From CAYLOP01 sp964385305 (lineage in GTDB: Bacteria > Chloroflexota > Anaerolineae > Anaerolineales > E44-bin32): 33,240 nt of DNA. The notes under the pieces are model-generated. The model made no database searches, was not told where the DNA came from, and saw only the letters and a list, made by a program, of their open reading frames with translations. The DNA lies in contig CAYLOP010000020.1 in assembly GCA_964385305.1 (NCBI GenBank), positions 1 through 33,240 on the forward strand, in the 5' to 3' direction. Of the stretch, positions 25,916 to 33,240 are shown one piece after another (the first letter of the stretch is position 1; each line of letters starts with the position of its first letter). A program made the translations under genes and the position numbers.

Positions 25916-27916
25916 ATGCCGATTAAGACGATTCTAGTCCTCCTTGCTACGTTAGCCTCTTTCGGTGTGTTTGGCTACCGTTTTTTTCTCCGCTTCCAAC
26001 ATATGCTGCTTGGGCAACCCGAGCCACGTTTTGGAAATTGGTGGGATCGAATAAAGGCATTGATCGTTTATGTCGCAGCGCAGAAAAGGTTATTCCGTTT
26101 TACGCTTCCCGGTTTTGCCCACTTTTTTATCTTCTGGGGTTTCTTGCTTCTTCTCCCAACCATAGCCCAGGCGATATTAGAGGGTTTGTTCCCAGGTTTC
26201 GTGTTACCCATCCTTGGAACCTTTGGTCCTTTTCTCCTGCTGCAAGATCTCACTGCCGTCCTAGTGGCGGTTGCAGTTATCTATGGGCTCTACTTACGAT
26301 TAATAGTCAACCCTGAACGCTATCAAGGCAGTCACAAGAATGAGGGCGTGTTGGTCCTCTGCTTCATCCTAACCATCATGCTCAGCCTGCTCTTCATGAA
26401 TGGAATCCGCTTCAACATGAAAGGGGAAGCGAACCTCTGGCAACCAATCTCCTCTTTCGCAGGCAGGTTACTAGCCGGCTTGCCGCTCACAACGCAAGAG
26501 GTGTTTTTTGAGGTCTTTTATTGGATTCACCTCAGCGTTGTTTTGGTATTCCTGCCATTGCTTCCTGGTGGCAAGCATTTCCACGTTGTAACTGCGGTCT
26601 TTAATGTCTTCTTGGCCGATCTGGAGCCGCGCGGTAAACTGCCCCCCGCTCCTTCGTTTGAGGGGATCGCAGGGGTGAAAAATGTGGAGCAATTCACCTG
26701 GCGCGAGATGCTTCACTGGTATACCTGCACGGAATGCGGACGTTGCCAGGATGTCTGCCCGGCGTATAACGCGGGCCAAGAACTCTCACCCAAGCTCCTC
26801 ATCATGGGATTACGAGATCACCTGTTCGAGCGAGGGGTTGCCCTGAAATCACACACTCGTACTAGAGAAATTGAAACCATCCTGGCCAAGGAGCTTACGG
26901 GGGAGGTTATTCTTGATGAAACACTCTGGGCATGCACAACCTGTTTTGCATGTGACCAGGAGTGTCCGCTGCTGATCGAACACATCGCCCCGATCGTTGA
27001 TATGAGACGTTATTTGCTCACCCAGCAACGGGCTGATAATCAGCTTATGACTGCATTGATGAACTTCCGCCGCTATGGCAATTCGTTTGGAAAATCCGAT
27101 CGCCAGCGCGCAAGTTGGATCAAAGGGCTTGATTACAAAGTCAAAGATATCCGCAAACAGCCTGCGCACACATTATGGTTCGTCGGCGACTATGCATCTT
27201 ACAACCCTGCACTTACCGATATCACCATCGCTACTGCAAATGTATTCAATAAAGCGGGCATCGATTTTGGTCTGTTATATGACGGTGAACGGAATTCGGG
27301 AAACGATGTGCGACGCATCGGTGAAGAAGGTCTTTTTGAGCTGCTAGCGATGAAGAATCAAGCAGTCATGGGGAAGTGTGAGTACGAAGAGATCGTGACA
27401 ACCGATCCTCACACCTATAACACCCTGAAGAATGAGTACACCCTCAACGGCAAAGAAAAGCCTATTTATCACTACACAGAAATCCTCGAGCGAGCCATCA
27501 ACGAAGGTCGTTTGCCCATTAAGAAGAAACTAGACTACACCGTAACCTATCATGATCCTTGCTTCCTCGGTCGGTACAATAACATCTACGACGCACCTCG
27601 CAATGTCCTCAAAGCGATTGGATGCAACGTTGTCGAAATGCCCCGCAATCGAGACCGCGCCTTATGTTGTGGCGCTGGTGGAGGCCGGATTTGGATGGAG
27701 GAGGAAGGGATTGAAGAACGACCAAGTGAAAGCCGCATCCAAGAAGCCCTTGCTTTGAACAGCGTGGAGTTTTTTGTGGTGACTTGCCCTAAAGACATGA
27801 CCATGTATCGGGATGCGGTAAAGACATTAGGCCAAGAAAGTAGACTGCAGGTAAAGGATATTATCGAGTTAGTTGCAGAAGCAACACTCGACGAAGTACC
27901 TGAGATGATAGCCTAG
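25916..27916 (+). CDS. Membrane ETF:quinone oxidoreductase-like protein (NarI-type cytochrome b + HdrD-like)
   Basis: A 666-aa fusion. Residues 1-240 form five or six transmembrane helices resembling the NarI/DsrM cytochrome b domain, with histidines that could ligate b-type hemes (FAHFFIFWG, WIHLSVV, GKHFH). Then come two [4Fe-4S] motifs (C271-C274-C277-C281; C340-C343-C346-C350) and two CCG domains. The second retains C549, C584-C585 (CCGAGGG) and C624; the first is cysteine-free (ERNSGNDVRRIGEEG, TTDPHTYN). The architecture is that of the ETF:menaquinone oxidoreductase (EMO) family, which passes electrons between ETF and the membrane quinone pool. Location directly behind etfBA supports that. 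It is a paralogue of the soluble protein at 22917. GAGGAGA precedes the ATG. Confidence 0.9.
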   Translation: MPIKTILVLLATLASFGVFGYRFFLRFQHMLLGQPEPRFGNWWDRIKALIVYVAAQKRLFRFTLPGFAHFFIFWGFLLLLPTIAQAILEGLFPGFVLPILGTFGPFLLLQDLTAVLVAVAVIYGLYLRLIVNPERYQGSHKNEGVLVLCFILTIMLSLLFMNGIRFNMKGEANLWQPISSFAGRLLAGLPLTTQEVFFEVFYWIHLSVVLVFLPLLPGGKHFHVVTAVFNVFLADLEPRGKLPPAPSFEGIAGVKNVEQFTWREMLHWYTCTECGRCQDVCPAYNAGQELSPKLLIMGLRDHLFERGVALKSHTRTREIETILAKELTGEVILDETLWACTTCFACDQECPLLIEHIAPIVDMRRYLLTQQRADNQLMTALMNFRRYGNSFGKSDRQRASWIKGLDYKVKDIRKQPAHTLWFVGDYASYNPALTDITIATANVFNKAGIDFGLLYDGERNSGNDVRRIGEEGLFELLAMKNQAVMGKCEYEEIVTTDPHTYNTLKNEYTLNGKEKPIYHYTEILERAINEGRLPIKKKLDYTVTYHDPCFLGRYNNIYDAPRNVLKAIGCNVVEMPRNRDRALCCGAGGGRIWMEEEGIEERPSESRIQEALALNSVEFFVVTCPKDMTMYRDAVKTLGQESRLQVKDIIELVAEATLDEVPEMIA

Positions 27917-27962
27917 GCGATCGCACTCAGGTCATGTGCACTGGCGAGAACGGAGGCCGATT

Positions 27963-29989
27963 ATGACTGAAAAGGTAGGCGTGTATATTTGTCACTGTGG
28001 AAGCAACATCGCTGGGGTGGTTGACGTTAGGAGGTTGCAAAATGGGCCGGCGAAAACCTCCCCGACGTTGTTGTCTCACGCGATTATAAATTCATGTGCT
28101 CCTCACTCGGGCAGGAGTTAATTGAGGATGACATCAAAAACGAAGGCTTAACCCGAGTCGTCGTGGCTGCATGCTCGCCTCATCTGCATGAAAAGACGTT
28201 TCGCCGCGCCTGCTCTAACGCTGGGTTGAATCCCTATCTATGTCAAATGGCCAGCATCCGTGAGCAGGTCTCCTGGGTAACTAAAGATAAGGATGTCGCT
28301 ACGGACAAGGCGAAAGCCATGGTCGCCGGTGCAGTGAACCGCGTGAAACTACATGAGGAACTCGTACCAAGCGAGGTGCCTGTAAATCCCAATACGCTCA
28401 TCGTCGGTGGGGGTATCACCGGTATCCAGGCCGCGCTTGAATTGGCGGATGCAGGATATCCCGTTTATCTCGTTGAGCGGGAGCCGTCAATCGGCGGTCA
28501 TATGGCCCAATTCGATAAAACCTTCCCGACGCTCGACTGTTCCGCCTGTATCCTCACGCCGAAAATGTCCGATATCGGCGGTCATCCGAATATTCATATG
28601 CTGAGCTACAGCGAAGTCGAGGAGATATCCGGGTACGTGGGCAACTTCCACGTTCGGGTCCGGAAGAAGGCGCGCTATGTCGATGAAGAGGCCTGCACAG
28701 GCTGTGGCATTTGTATCGAGAAGTGCCCTCAGAAAGTGATCGACGATGTGTTCGAAGTCGGGATGGGTTACCGGAAATCCATCTACCGACCCTTCCCCCA
28801 AGCCGTGCCCAACTGGCCTGTGATCGATACCGAATCGTGTATCTATTTCGATCGAGGCAAATGCAAAGCCTGTGAGATCTTCTGCCCTACAGAGGCGATC
28901 GACTTCGAACAACAGGACACCTACCTCGATATCGATGTGGGTAATGTCATTTTGGCCACTGGCTACGACGTTTTTGATTGCAACAAGATCCCTCAGTACG
29001 GGTATGGTCGATTAGCAAATGTGTTCACCAGTCTCGAGTTCGAACGGATGTGTAACGCCTCTGGACCGACCGATGGCAAGATCGTTCTTCGCGATGGCGT
29101 TACAGAACCCAAAAGCGTCGCCATCATCCACTGCGTCGGAAGTCGAGACGAGCACTACAACCGATACTGCTCGAGCATCTGTTGCATGAGCGCGCTTAAA
29201 TTCGGTCACCTGGTCATGGAAAAAACGGAGGCAGAAGTCCATTCCTTCTACATCGATATCCGAACGACTCAAAAGGGATACGAAGAATTCTATGAGCGTC
29301 TACTCGAAGAGGGGATGACCTTTGTTCGTGGCAAGGTTGCCGATGTAACTGACGCTGCCCGACTTCCTGGCGAGGAGGGCAAGCTCATTGTCCAGGTAGA
29401 AGATACGCTGATGCAGAAACAGCGTCGGATTCCCGTTGACATGGTGGTCCTCATGTCAGCCCTTGAACCTCGCCTGGATGCCAGAGATGTGGGCCTGAAG
29501 TTTGGGATCGCTTGCAGCATGGAGGGATGGTTCACCGAGCGCCATCCTAAGCTCGATCCTGTTGCCACGATGACCGACGGAATCTTTATCGCCGGTGCTG
29601 CCCAAGGACCGAAGGATATCCCAGCCTCGGTTGTACAAGGCGCGGCGGCTGCGGCTCGTGTTCAAGGCATGATCACCAAAGGTACGGTGGAAATCGAACC
29701 TATCGTGGCGACAATCCATGAGGAGAATTGCTCGGGCTGCAAGATCTGCAACGATCTGTGTCCTTTCAACGCCATTGAATTCTTGGAAGACAAAGGAGTC
29801 AGTTACATCAACGCCGCGCTGTGCAAAGGTTGCGGAACTTGTGTTGCAGCTTGCCCAGCTCAGGCGATTTCAGGCGCCCACTACAGCAATGAACAGATAT
29901 TCGCAGAGATTGAAGGACTTCTTTACGACGCGATCGGTGGCAATGGCGCCAAAGCGCCGGCAAAAGAGAAAGAACCGGTCCCTGCCTAG
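27963..29989 (+). CDS. hdrA: HdrA-type flavin-based bifurcating subunit, apparent single-base frameshift
   Basis: HdrA holds the FAD that splits electron pairs from Mvh between ferredoxin and a higher-potential acceptor. From ATG 27963 the frame reads MTEKVGVYICHCGSNIAGVVDV and then breaks near 28028. The correct continuation (VAKWAGENLPDVVVSRDYKFM) is in another frame; adding one G in GTTAGGAGG (to GTTGAGGAGG) restores a 675-aa protein. Features after correction: FAD motif VGGGITGIQAALELADAG (about residue 147), DCSAC (C193, C196), [4Fe-4S] at C245-C255, C293/C301/C304/C308, and two C-terminal ferredoxin clusters at C590-C600 and C621-C631. An uninterrupted frame from ATG 28094 would lack the first 44 residues with the CHCG motif. 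The next gene is mvhD, so this is the HdrA of an Hdr-Mvh complex. Confidence 0.92.
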
Positions 29990-30004
29990 TGGAGGAAGTG
30001 ACTT

Positions 30005-30502
30005 ATGGCTGAAGAAAGATTTGAACCTAAAATTGTGGCTTTCCTTTGCAATTGGTGCTCCTACCGAGCTGCCGACTTGGCAGGCACCTCCCGGATTAAA
30101 TACCAACCTAACATTCGCATGATCCGCGTCATGTGTAGCGGGAGGGTTGATCCGACCTTCATCCTCAAGGCATTAGCCTTGGGCGCCGATGGGGTCATGA
30201 TTGCCGGATGTCATCCAGGTGAGTGTCATTACCTTGAACAGAACTATAAGGCCTTGCGGCGTTTTAACATGCTCAAGCATACCCTGAACGCTCTTGGCGT
30301 TGAGGATAAGCGCGTTCGTCTGCAATGGGCTTCAGCGGCTGAGGGCGTTCAGCTAGCGGCTGCGATCAATGAAATGGTGGATCAAGTCCGAGAATTAGGT
30401 CCACTGAACTGGCCCAAAAATTGGCAGGAAGATGGTGAGTTGGAAGCAGCGATCGAGCGCATAGCAGAAGAACACGCCGAGTCGATGGAGGTGCCAGCAT
30501 GA
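30005..30502 (+). CDS. mvhD: MvhD-like [2Fe-2S] subunit linking hydrogenase to HdrA
   Basis: A 165-aa protein of the MvhD/FrhD (methyl-viologen-reducing hydrogenase delta) family. The Cys pattern CNWCSY, RVMCSGRVD and AGCHPGECHY is diagnostic; in the methanogen complex these ligate the [2Fe-2S] that passes electrons from MvhG to HdrA. The C terminus is extended by about 30 acidic residues. TGGAGG precedes the ATG. The stop overlaps the mvhG ATG (ATGA), consistent with a stoichiometric complex. Confidence 0.95.
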   Translation: MAEERFEPKIVAFLCNWCSYRAADLAGTSRIKYQPNIRMIRVMCSGRVDPTFILKALALGADGVMIAGCHPGECHYLEQNYKALRRFNMLKHTLNALGVEDKRVRLQWASAAEGVQLAAAINEMVDQVRELGPLNWPKNWQEDGELEAAIERIAEEHAESMEVPA

Positions 30503-31536
30503 GTGCCAAAAAAGCTGCCAAGAAGACCAAGGCCAAACCCAAGGAGAAGGCGGTAAAGGGCAAGCTGGCAAACTACTGGGCCGCCTCCTGCGGTGGTTGT
30601 GAGATCGCCGTGCTGGGGATCAACGAAAAGATCCTCGACGTTGCCGAAGCCTTCGACATCGTCTTGTGGCCTGTTGCGGTGGATGCCAAGATTCGCAGCA
30701 TTGAAAAGATGGCGGATAAAAGCATCGATCTTTGCCTCTTCAATGGCGCTATCCGCACCAGTGAGCAGGAGTACATGGCCCGTTTACTGCGCCAGAAATC
30801 GAAGGTGATGGTAGCTTTTGGTTCCTGCGCTCATGAGGGATGCATCCCAGCTTTGGCGAATGTTAGCAACCGCGAAGAGATTTTCCAAACCGCCTATCAT
30901 GACACACCCAGCACGGATAACCCAGAGGGTATACGCCCCCAAACGGAGACCGAGGTCGATGAGGGCATGCTCTACCTGCCCCTCTTTTACGACACGGTAA
31001 AGACTCTCGACCAAACTGTTGAGGTGGACTACTACCTCCCAGGCTGCCCTCCTGAGCCAGAGCGGATTTGGGACGCCATCGTCGCCATTCTGGAGGGCAA
31101 GCTCCCTGCCCCGGGTTCAGTCATCGGCGCGGAGACCACGGTTTGCGATGAATGCCCACGCACCCGAGAAAAGAAAAAGATCAAGGAATTCAAACGAACG
31201 TGGGAGATCATCCCAGATCCGGATATCTGTCTATTAGAACAGGGGCTTGTGTGCTGTGGGCTAGCAACCCGTGCAGGCTGCGGCGCGCTGTGTCCTACAG
31301 TCGGCTCGCCCTGCATTGGATGTTACGGTCCGAATGTAGGCGTGGAGGATTTCGGCGCCAGGATGATGTCAGCGCTGGCCTCGGTTATTGACTCCGATGA
31401 TCCCGAGGAGATCGACCGGATCATCCACGAAGGCATTCCCGATCCGATCGGAACGTTCTACCGGTTCAGCCTGGCAGCCAGCCAACTCCGTCGGACGACA
31501 CTCGAAGGTCTTGGCCAACCAGAGGCATCGGCCTAA
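30499..31536 (+). CDS. mvhG: Group 3c [NiFe] hydrogenase small subunit
   Basis: A 345-aa small subunit of the F420-non-reducing (Mvh) type with three [4Fe-4S] clusters. The proximal cluster uses SCGGCE, GSCAHEGC and PGCPPEP. The others use VCDECP with LVCCGLATRAGCGALCP and SPCIGCYGP. The first about 20 residues are unusually rich in Lys and Ala (SAKKAAKKTKAKPKEKAVKG), an extension before the conserved start at LANYWAASCGGCE. There is no Tat signal, so it is cytoplasmic. It is translationally coupled to mvhD and 13 bases from the large-subunit start. Confidence 0.95.
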   Translation: MSAKKAAKKTKAKPKEKAVKGKLANYWAASCGGCEIAVLGINEKILDVAEAFDIVLWPVAVDAKIRSIEKMADKSIDLCLFNGAIRTSEQEYMARLLRQKSKVMVAFGSCAHEGCIPALANVSNREEIFQTAYHDTPSTDNPEGIRPQTETEVDEGMLYLPLFYDTVKTLDQTVEVDYYLPGCPPEPERIWDAIVAILEGKLPAPGSVIGAETTVCDECPRTREKKKIKEFKRTWEIIPDPDICLLEQGLVCCGLATRAGCGALCPTVGSPCIGCYGPNVGVEDFGARMMSALASVIDSDDPEEIDRIIHEGIPDPIGTFYRFSLAASQLRRTTLEGLGQPEASA

Positions 31537-31549
31537 GAGGAGGAAATGG

Positions 31550-33019
31550 ATGATGAAACGAATCTCAATTGACCCCATCACTCGTCTCGAGGGCCACGGC
31601 AAGATCGAAATCTTCCTCACCGATGAAGGTGAGGTCGCCAACGCATACCTTCAAGTTCCGGAACTAAGGGGATTTGAGCGCTTCTGCGTTGGAAGGCCCG
31701 CCGAGGATATGCCCAATATCACCAACCGGATTTGTGGCGTCTGCCCTGAGGCGCATCACATGGCTTCGACCAAAGCGCTCGATGCGCTCTTCCATGTCGA
31801 TCCGCCGCCGACAGCCAAGAAGTTGCGCGAGATGTTCTACAGTATCTTCTTTGCGACCGACCACACCACCCACTTCTACGCGCTGGGTGGCCCTGACTTC
31901 GTCATGGGGCCAGACGCTCCGGTCGCTGAGCGCAACATCTTGGGCATTATCAAGAAGGTGGGCATGGACATCGCCGGCAAAGTGCTCAAGATGCGGCACG
32001 ATGGCCACCATCTGATCAAGATGATCGGCGGACGACCGGTACACCCGAATTGGGGGTTACCAGGGGGTGTCAGCAGGGGTATCACCGAAGAACAGCGAGA
32101 GGAAATTGAGAAGCTAGGACGCGATGCCATCGAATTCGCCAAGTTCTCCATACAGCTTTTCAATGATATCGTCCTCGGCAACGAAACCTATGTTGACCTG
32201 ATCAAGAATGACGCCTATGTCCACCACACCTACAATATGGGCACCGTGGATGAGAACAATCATGTCAACTTCTACGATGGCATGATTCGCGTTGTGGGTC
32301 CGGATGGGGTGGAACATGCAAAGTACCATCCGAAAGATTACCAGGAATATGTTGCGGAGCGAGTGGAACCTTGGTCGTATTTGAAGTTCCCGTACCTGAA
32401 GAAAATCGGTTGGAAGGGTTTTGTCGATGGCATAGACTCGGGCGTCTACAAAGCCACTCCGCTCTCACGCCTTAACGCTGCGGATGGGATGGCCACGCCC
32501 CTCGCTCAGGCAGAATACGAACGCATGTATGAGGTCCTGGGCGGAAAGCCGGTAGACAACACCTTAGCCACCCACTGGGCGCGCTTGATCGAGCTTCTCT
32601 ACGCCACAGAACGCTGGGTTGAGCTCGCCACAGATGCGGATATCACCGGCGAGACCTTCCGTGTCTTACCGACCGAAACACCGGATGAAGGTGTAGGAGA
32701 GGTCGAAGCGCCACGCGGCACGCTTACCCACCACTATTGGACCGATGCGCGCGGCATCTTGACCAAGGTCAACCTGATCGTCGGCACAACCAACAACAAC
32801 GCGCCGATCAACATGTCGGTCAAGAAAGCCGCACAGGGGCTAATCACCAAGGGTACGGTCATCAAAGAGGGGTTACTCAACACAATCGAGATGGCTTATC
32901 GAGCTTACGATCCATGCATGGCCTGTGCGACGCATACCCTTCCAGGGAAGATGCCCCTCGAGGTCACGATCCGAGATTCGGAGGGCGAGATCATCGAGCG
33001 GCTAACGCAAAATCTGTAG
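31550..33019 (+). CDS. mvhA: Group 3c [NiFe] hydrogenase large subunit
   Basis: Catalytic subunit of 489 aa. L1 motif RICGVC (C62, C65) and L2 motif DPCMACATH (C456, C459) are intact. The N terminus IDPITRLEGHGKIEIFL is typical. The residues after the terminal His form a 27-residue tail, to be removed by an endopeptidase, the start of which is encoded downstream. Two adjacent ATGs (31550, 31553) follow GAGGAGG; the first is taken. With MvhD, MvhG and HdrA it would form an H2-oxidising or H2-producing bifurcating complex linked to ferredoxin. Confidence 0.96.
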   Translation: MMKRISIDPITRLEGHGKIEIFLTDEGEVANAYLQVPELRGFERFCVGRPAEDMPNITNRICGVCPEAHHMASTKALDALFHVDPPPTAKKLREMFYSIFFATDHTTHFYALGGPDFVMGPDAPVAERNILGIIKKVGMDIAGKVLKMRHDGHHLIKMIGGRPVHPNWGLPGGVSRGITEEQREEIEKLGRDAIEFAKFSIQLFNDIVLGNETYVDLIKNDAYVHHTYNMGTVDENNHVNFYDGMIRVVGPDGVEHAKYHPKDYQEYVAERVEPWSYLKFPYLKKIGWKGFVDGIDSGVYKATPLSRLNAADGMATPLAQAEYERMYEVLGGKPVDNTLATHWARLIELLYATERWVELATDADITGETFRVLPTETPDEGVGEVEAPRGTLTHHYWTDARGILTKVNLIVGTTNNNAPINMSVKKAAQGLITKGTVIKEGLLNTIEMAYRAYDPCMACATHTLPGKMPLEVTIRDSEGEIIERLTQNL

Positions 33020-33029
33020 GGGGTTTGAT

Positions 33030-33102
33030 AGCGGGCAGCCGTCAGCTAAAGGCGTTGTTATTTTCGCAGGTACCGATTACTGACTGCTGATAGCTGCCCG
33101 CT
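33030..33102. repeat. Long imperfect hairpin between mvhA and its protease gene
   Basis: AGCGGGCAGC (33030-33039) pairs perfectly with GCTGCCCGCT (33093-33102). Inside, TCAGC (33042-33046) pairs with GCTGA (33086-33090) across a 2x2 internal loop. It begins 11 bases after the mvhA stop. It could be a REP- or MITE-like dispersed palindrome or an mRNA processing/stabilising stem; without a T-tract it is not a classical terminator. Confidence 0.7.
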
Positions 33103-33130
33103 CATTACACTTGAGAAAAGCGCGTAACGT

Positions 33131-33240
33131 ATGAAGACACTCATCCTTGGTCTTGGGAATCCATTGTTACGGGATGACAGCGTCGGCCTTAAAGTGGCCG
33201 GGTTGCTTCGCCCCCTGCTTGTCGACCAATCCGATGTTAT
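33131..33240 (+). CDS. [NiFe] hydrogenase maturation endopeptidase for the group 3c enzyme (5' end only)
   Basis: From the ATG at 33131 the first 36 codons read KTLILGLGNPLLRDDSVGLKVAG and run off the window. The GLGNPLLRDDSVG core with its acidic metal-binding pair is the signature of the HyaD/HoxW/FrxA-type protease family. Its position after mvhA indicates that subunit as substrate. No ribosome site of note is visible (GAGAAAAG about 12 bases upstream). Confidence 0.88.
   Translation, partial: MKTLILGLGNPLLRDDSVGLKVAGLLRPLLVDQSDV

Noticed and set aside
1..33240. CRISPR arrays, tRNA or rRNA genes, insertion sequences
   Set aside because: No regularly spaced repeats, cloverleaf-like sequences, rRNA motifs or transposase frames were seen on reading the window.

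Overview
This is a roughly 33 kb stretch of bacterial chromosome (GC-rich, dense, short intergenic gaps, Shine-Dalgarno sites before most genes) given over almost entirely to hydrogen and electron metabolism of an anaerobe. Nothing in it is a taxonomic marker. The combination of a Wood-Ljungdahl gene (fhs), HdrA-MvhDGA, ETF with a NarI/HdrD-type ETF:quinone oxidoreductase, a group 3b sulfhydrogenase and a group 4 membrane hydrogenase, with ordinary two-component and LysR regulation, suggests a strict anaerobe, possibly an Anaerolineae-like member of the Chloroflexota. That placement is inference.

Layout. 1-991 (minus): 5' part of formate-tetrahydrofolate ligase, running off the window. 1392-4177: a sensor histidine kinase and an OmpR/PhoB-type response regulator. 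4178-4438: intergenic region with an 11-bp tandem TGTTAC repeat just upstream of a -10-like hexamer. 4439-5644: an internally duplicated pentapeptide-repeat protein. 5808-14398: a group 4 energy-converting [NiFe] hydrogenase with a complex-I-like membrane arm (MbhDE/NuoJ-, NuoK-, NuoL-, NuoM/N-, NuoA-like), hydrophilic and membrane-anchor subunits (NuoB-, C-, D-, H-, I-like) and its own maturation protease. 14518-19065: a group 3b NAD(P)-linked hydrogenase/sulfhydrogenase (beta, gamma, delta, alpha) plus protease. 19111-21450: single-domain response regulator and membrane histidine kinase. 21486-22415 (minus): LysR regulator, divergent from the third cluster. 22917-33240: HdrC/HdrB-like protein, EtfB, EtfA, membrane HdrD-like ETF:quinone oxidoreductase, HdrA, MvhD, MvhG, MvhA, and the start of a third hydrogenase protease.

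How it may work together (inference): the three hydrogenases connect H2 to three electron pools. The group 4 enzyme couples ferredoxin and H2 to ion pumping, the group 3b enzyme exchanges with NAD(P)H, and MvhAGD-HdrA exchanges with ferredoxin plus a higher-potential partner by flavin-based bifurcation. The third cluster contains no canonical HdrB/HdrC pair. Instead it carries two HdrD/DgcB-like proteins with a cysteine-poor first CCG domain flanking an ETF. This makes an H2/ferredoxin/ETF/quinone electron hub the most interesting candidate system here.

Two genes, the group 4 small subunit and hdrA, each carry one apparent missing base near the 5' end. Both look like sequence errors or recent lesions and need read-level checking.
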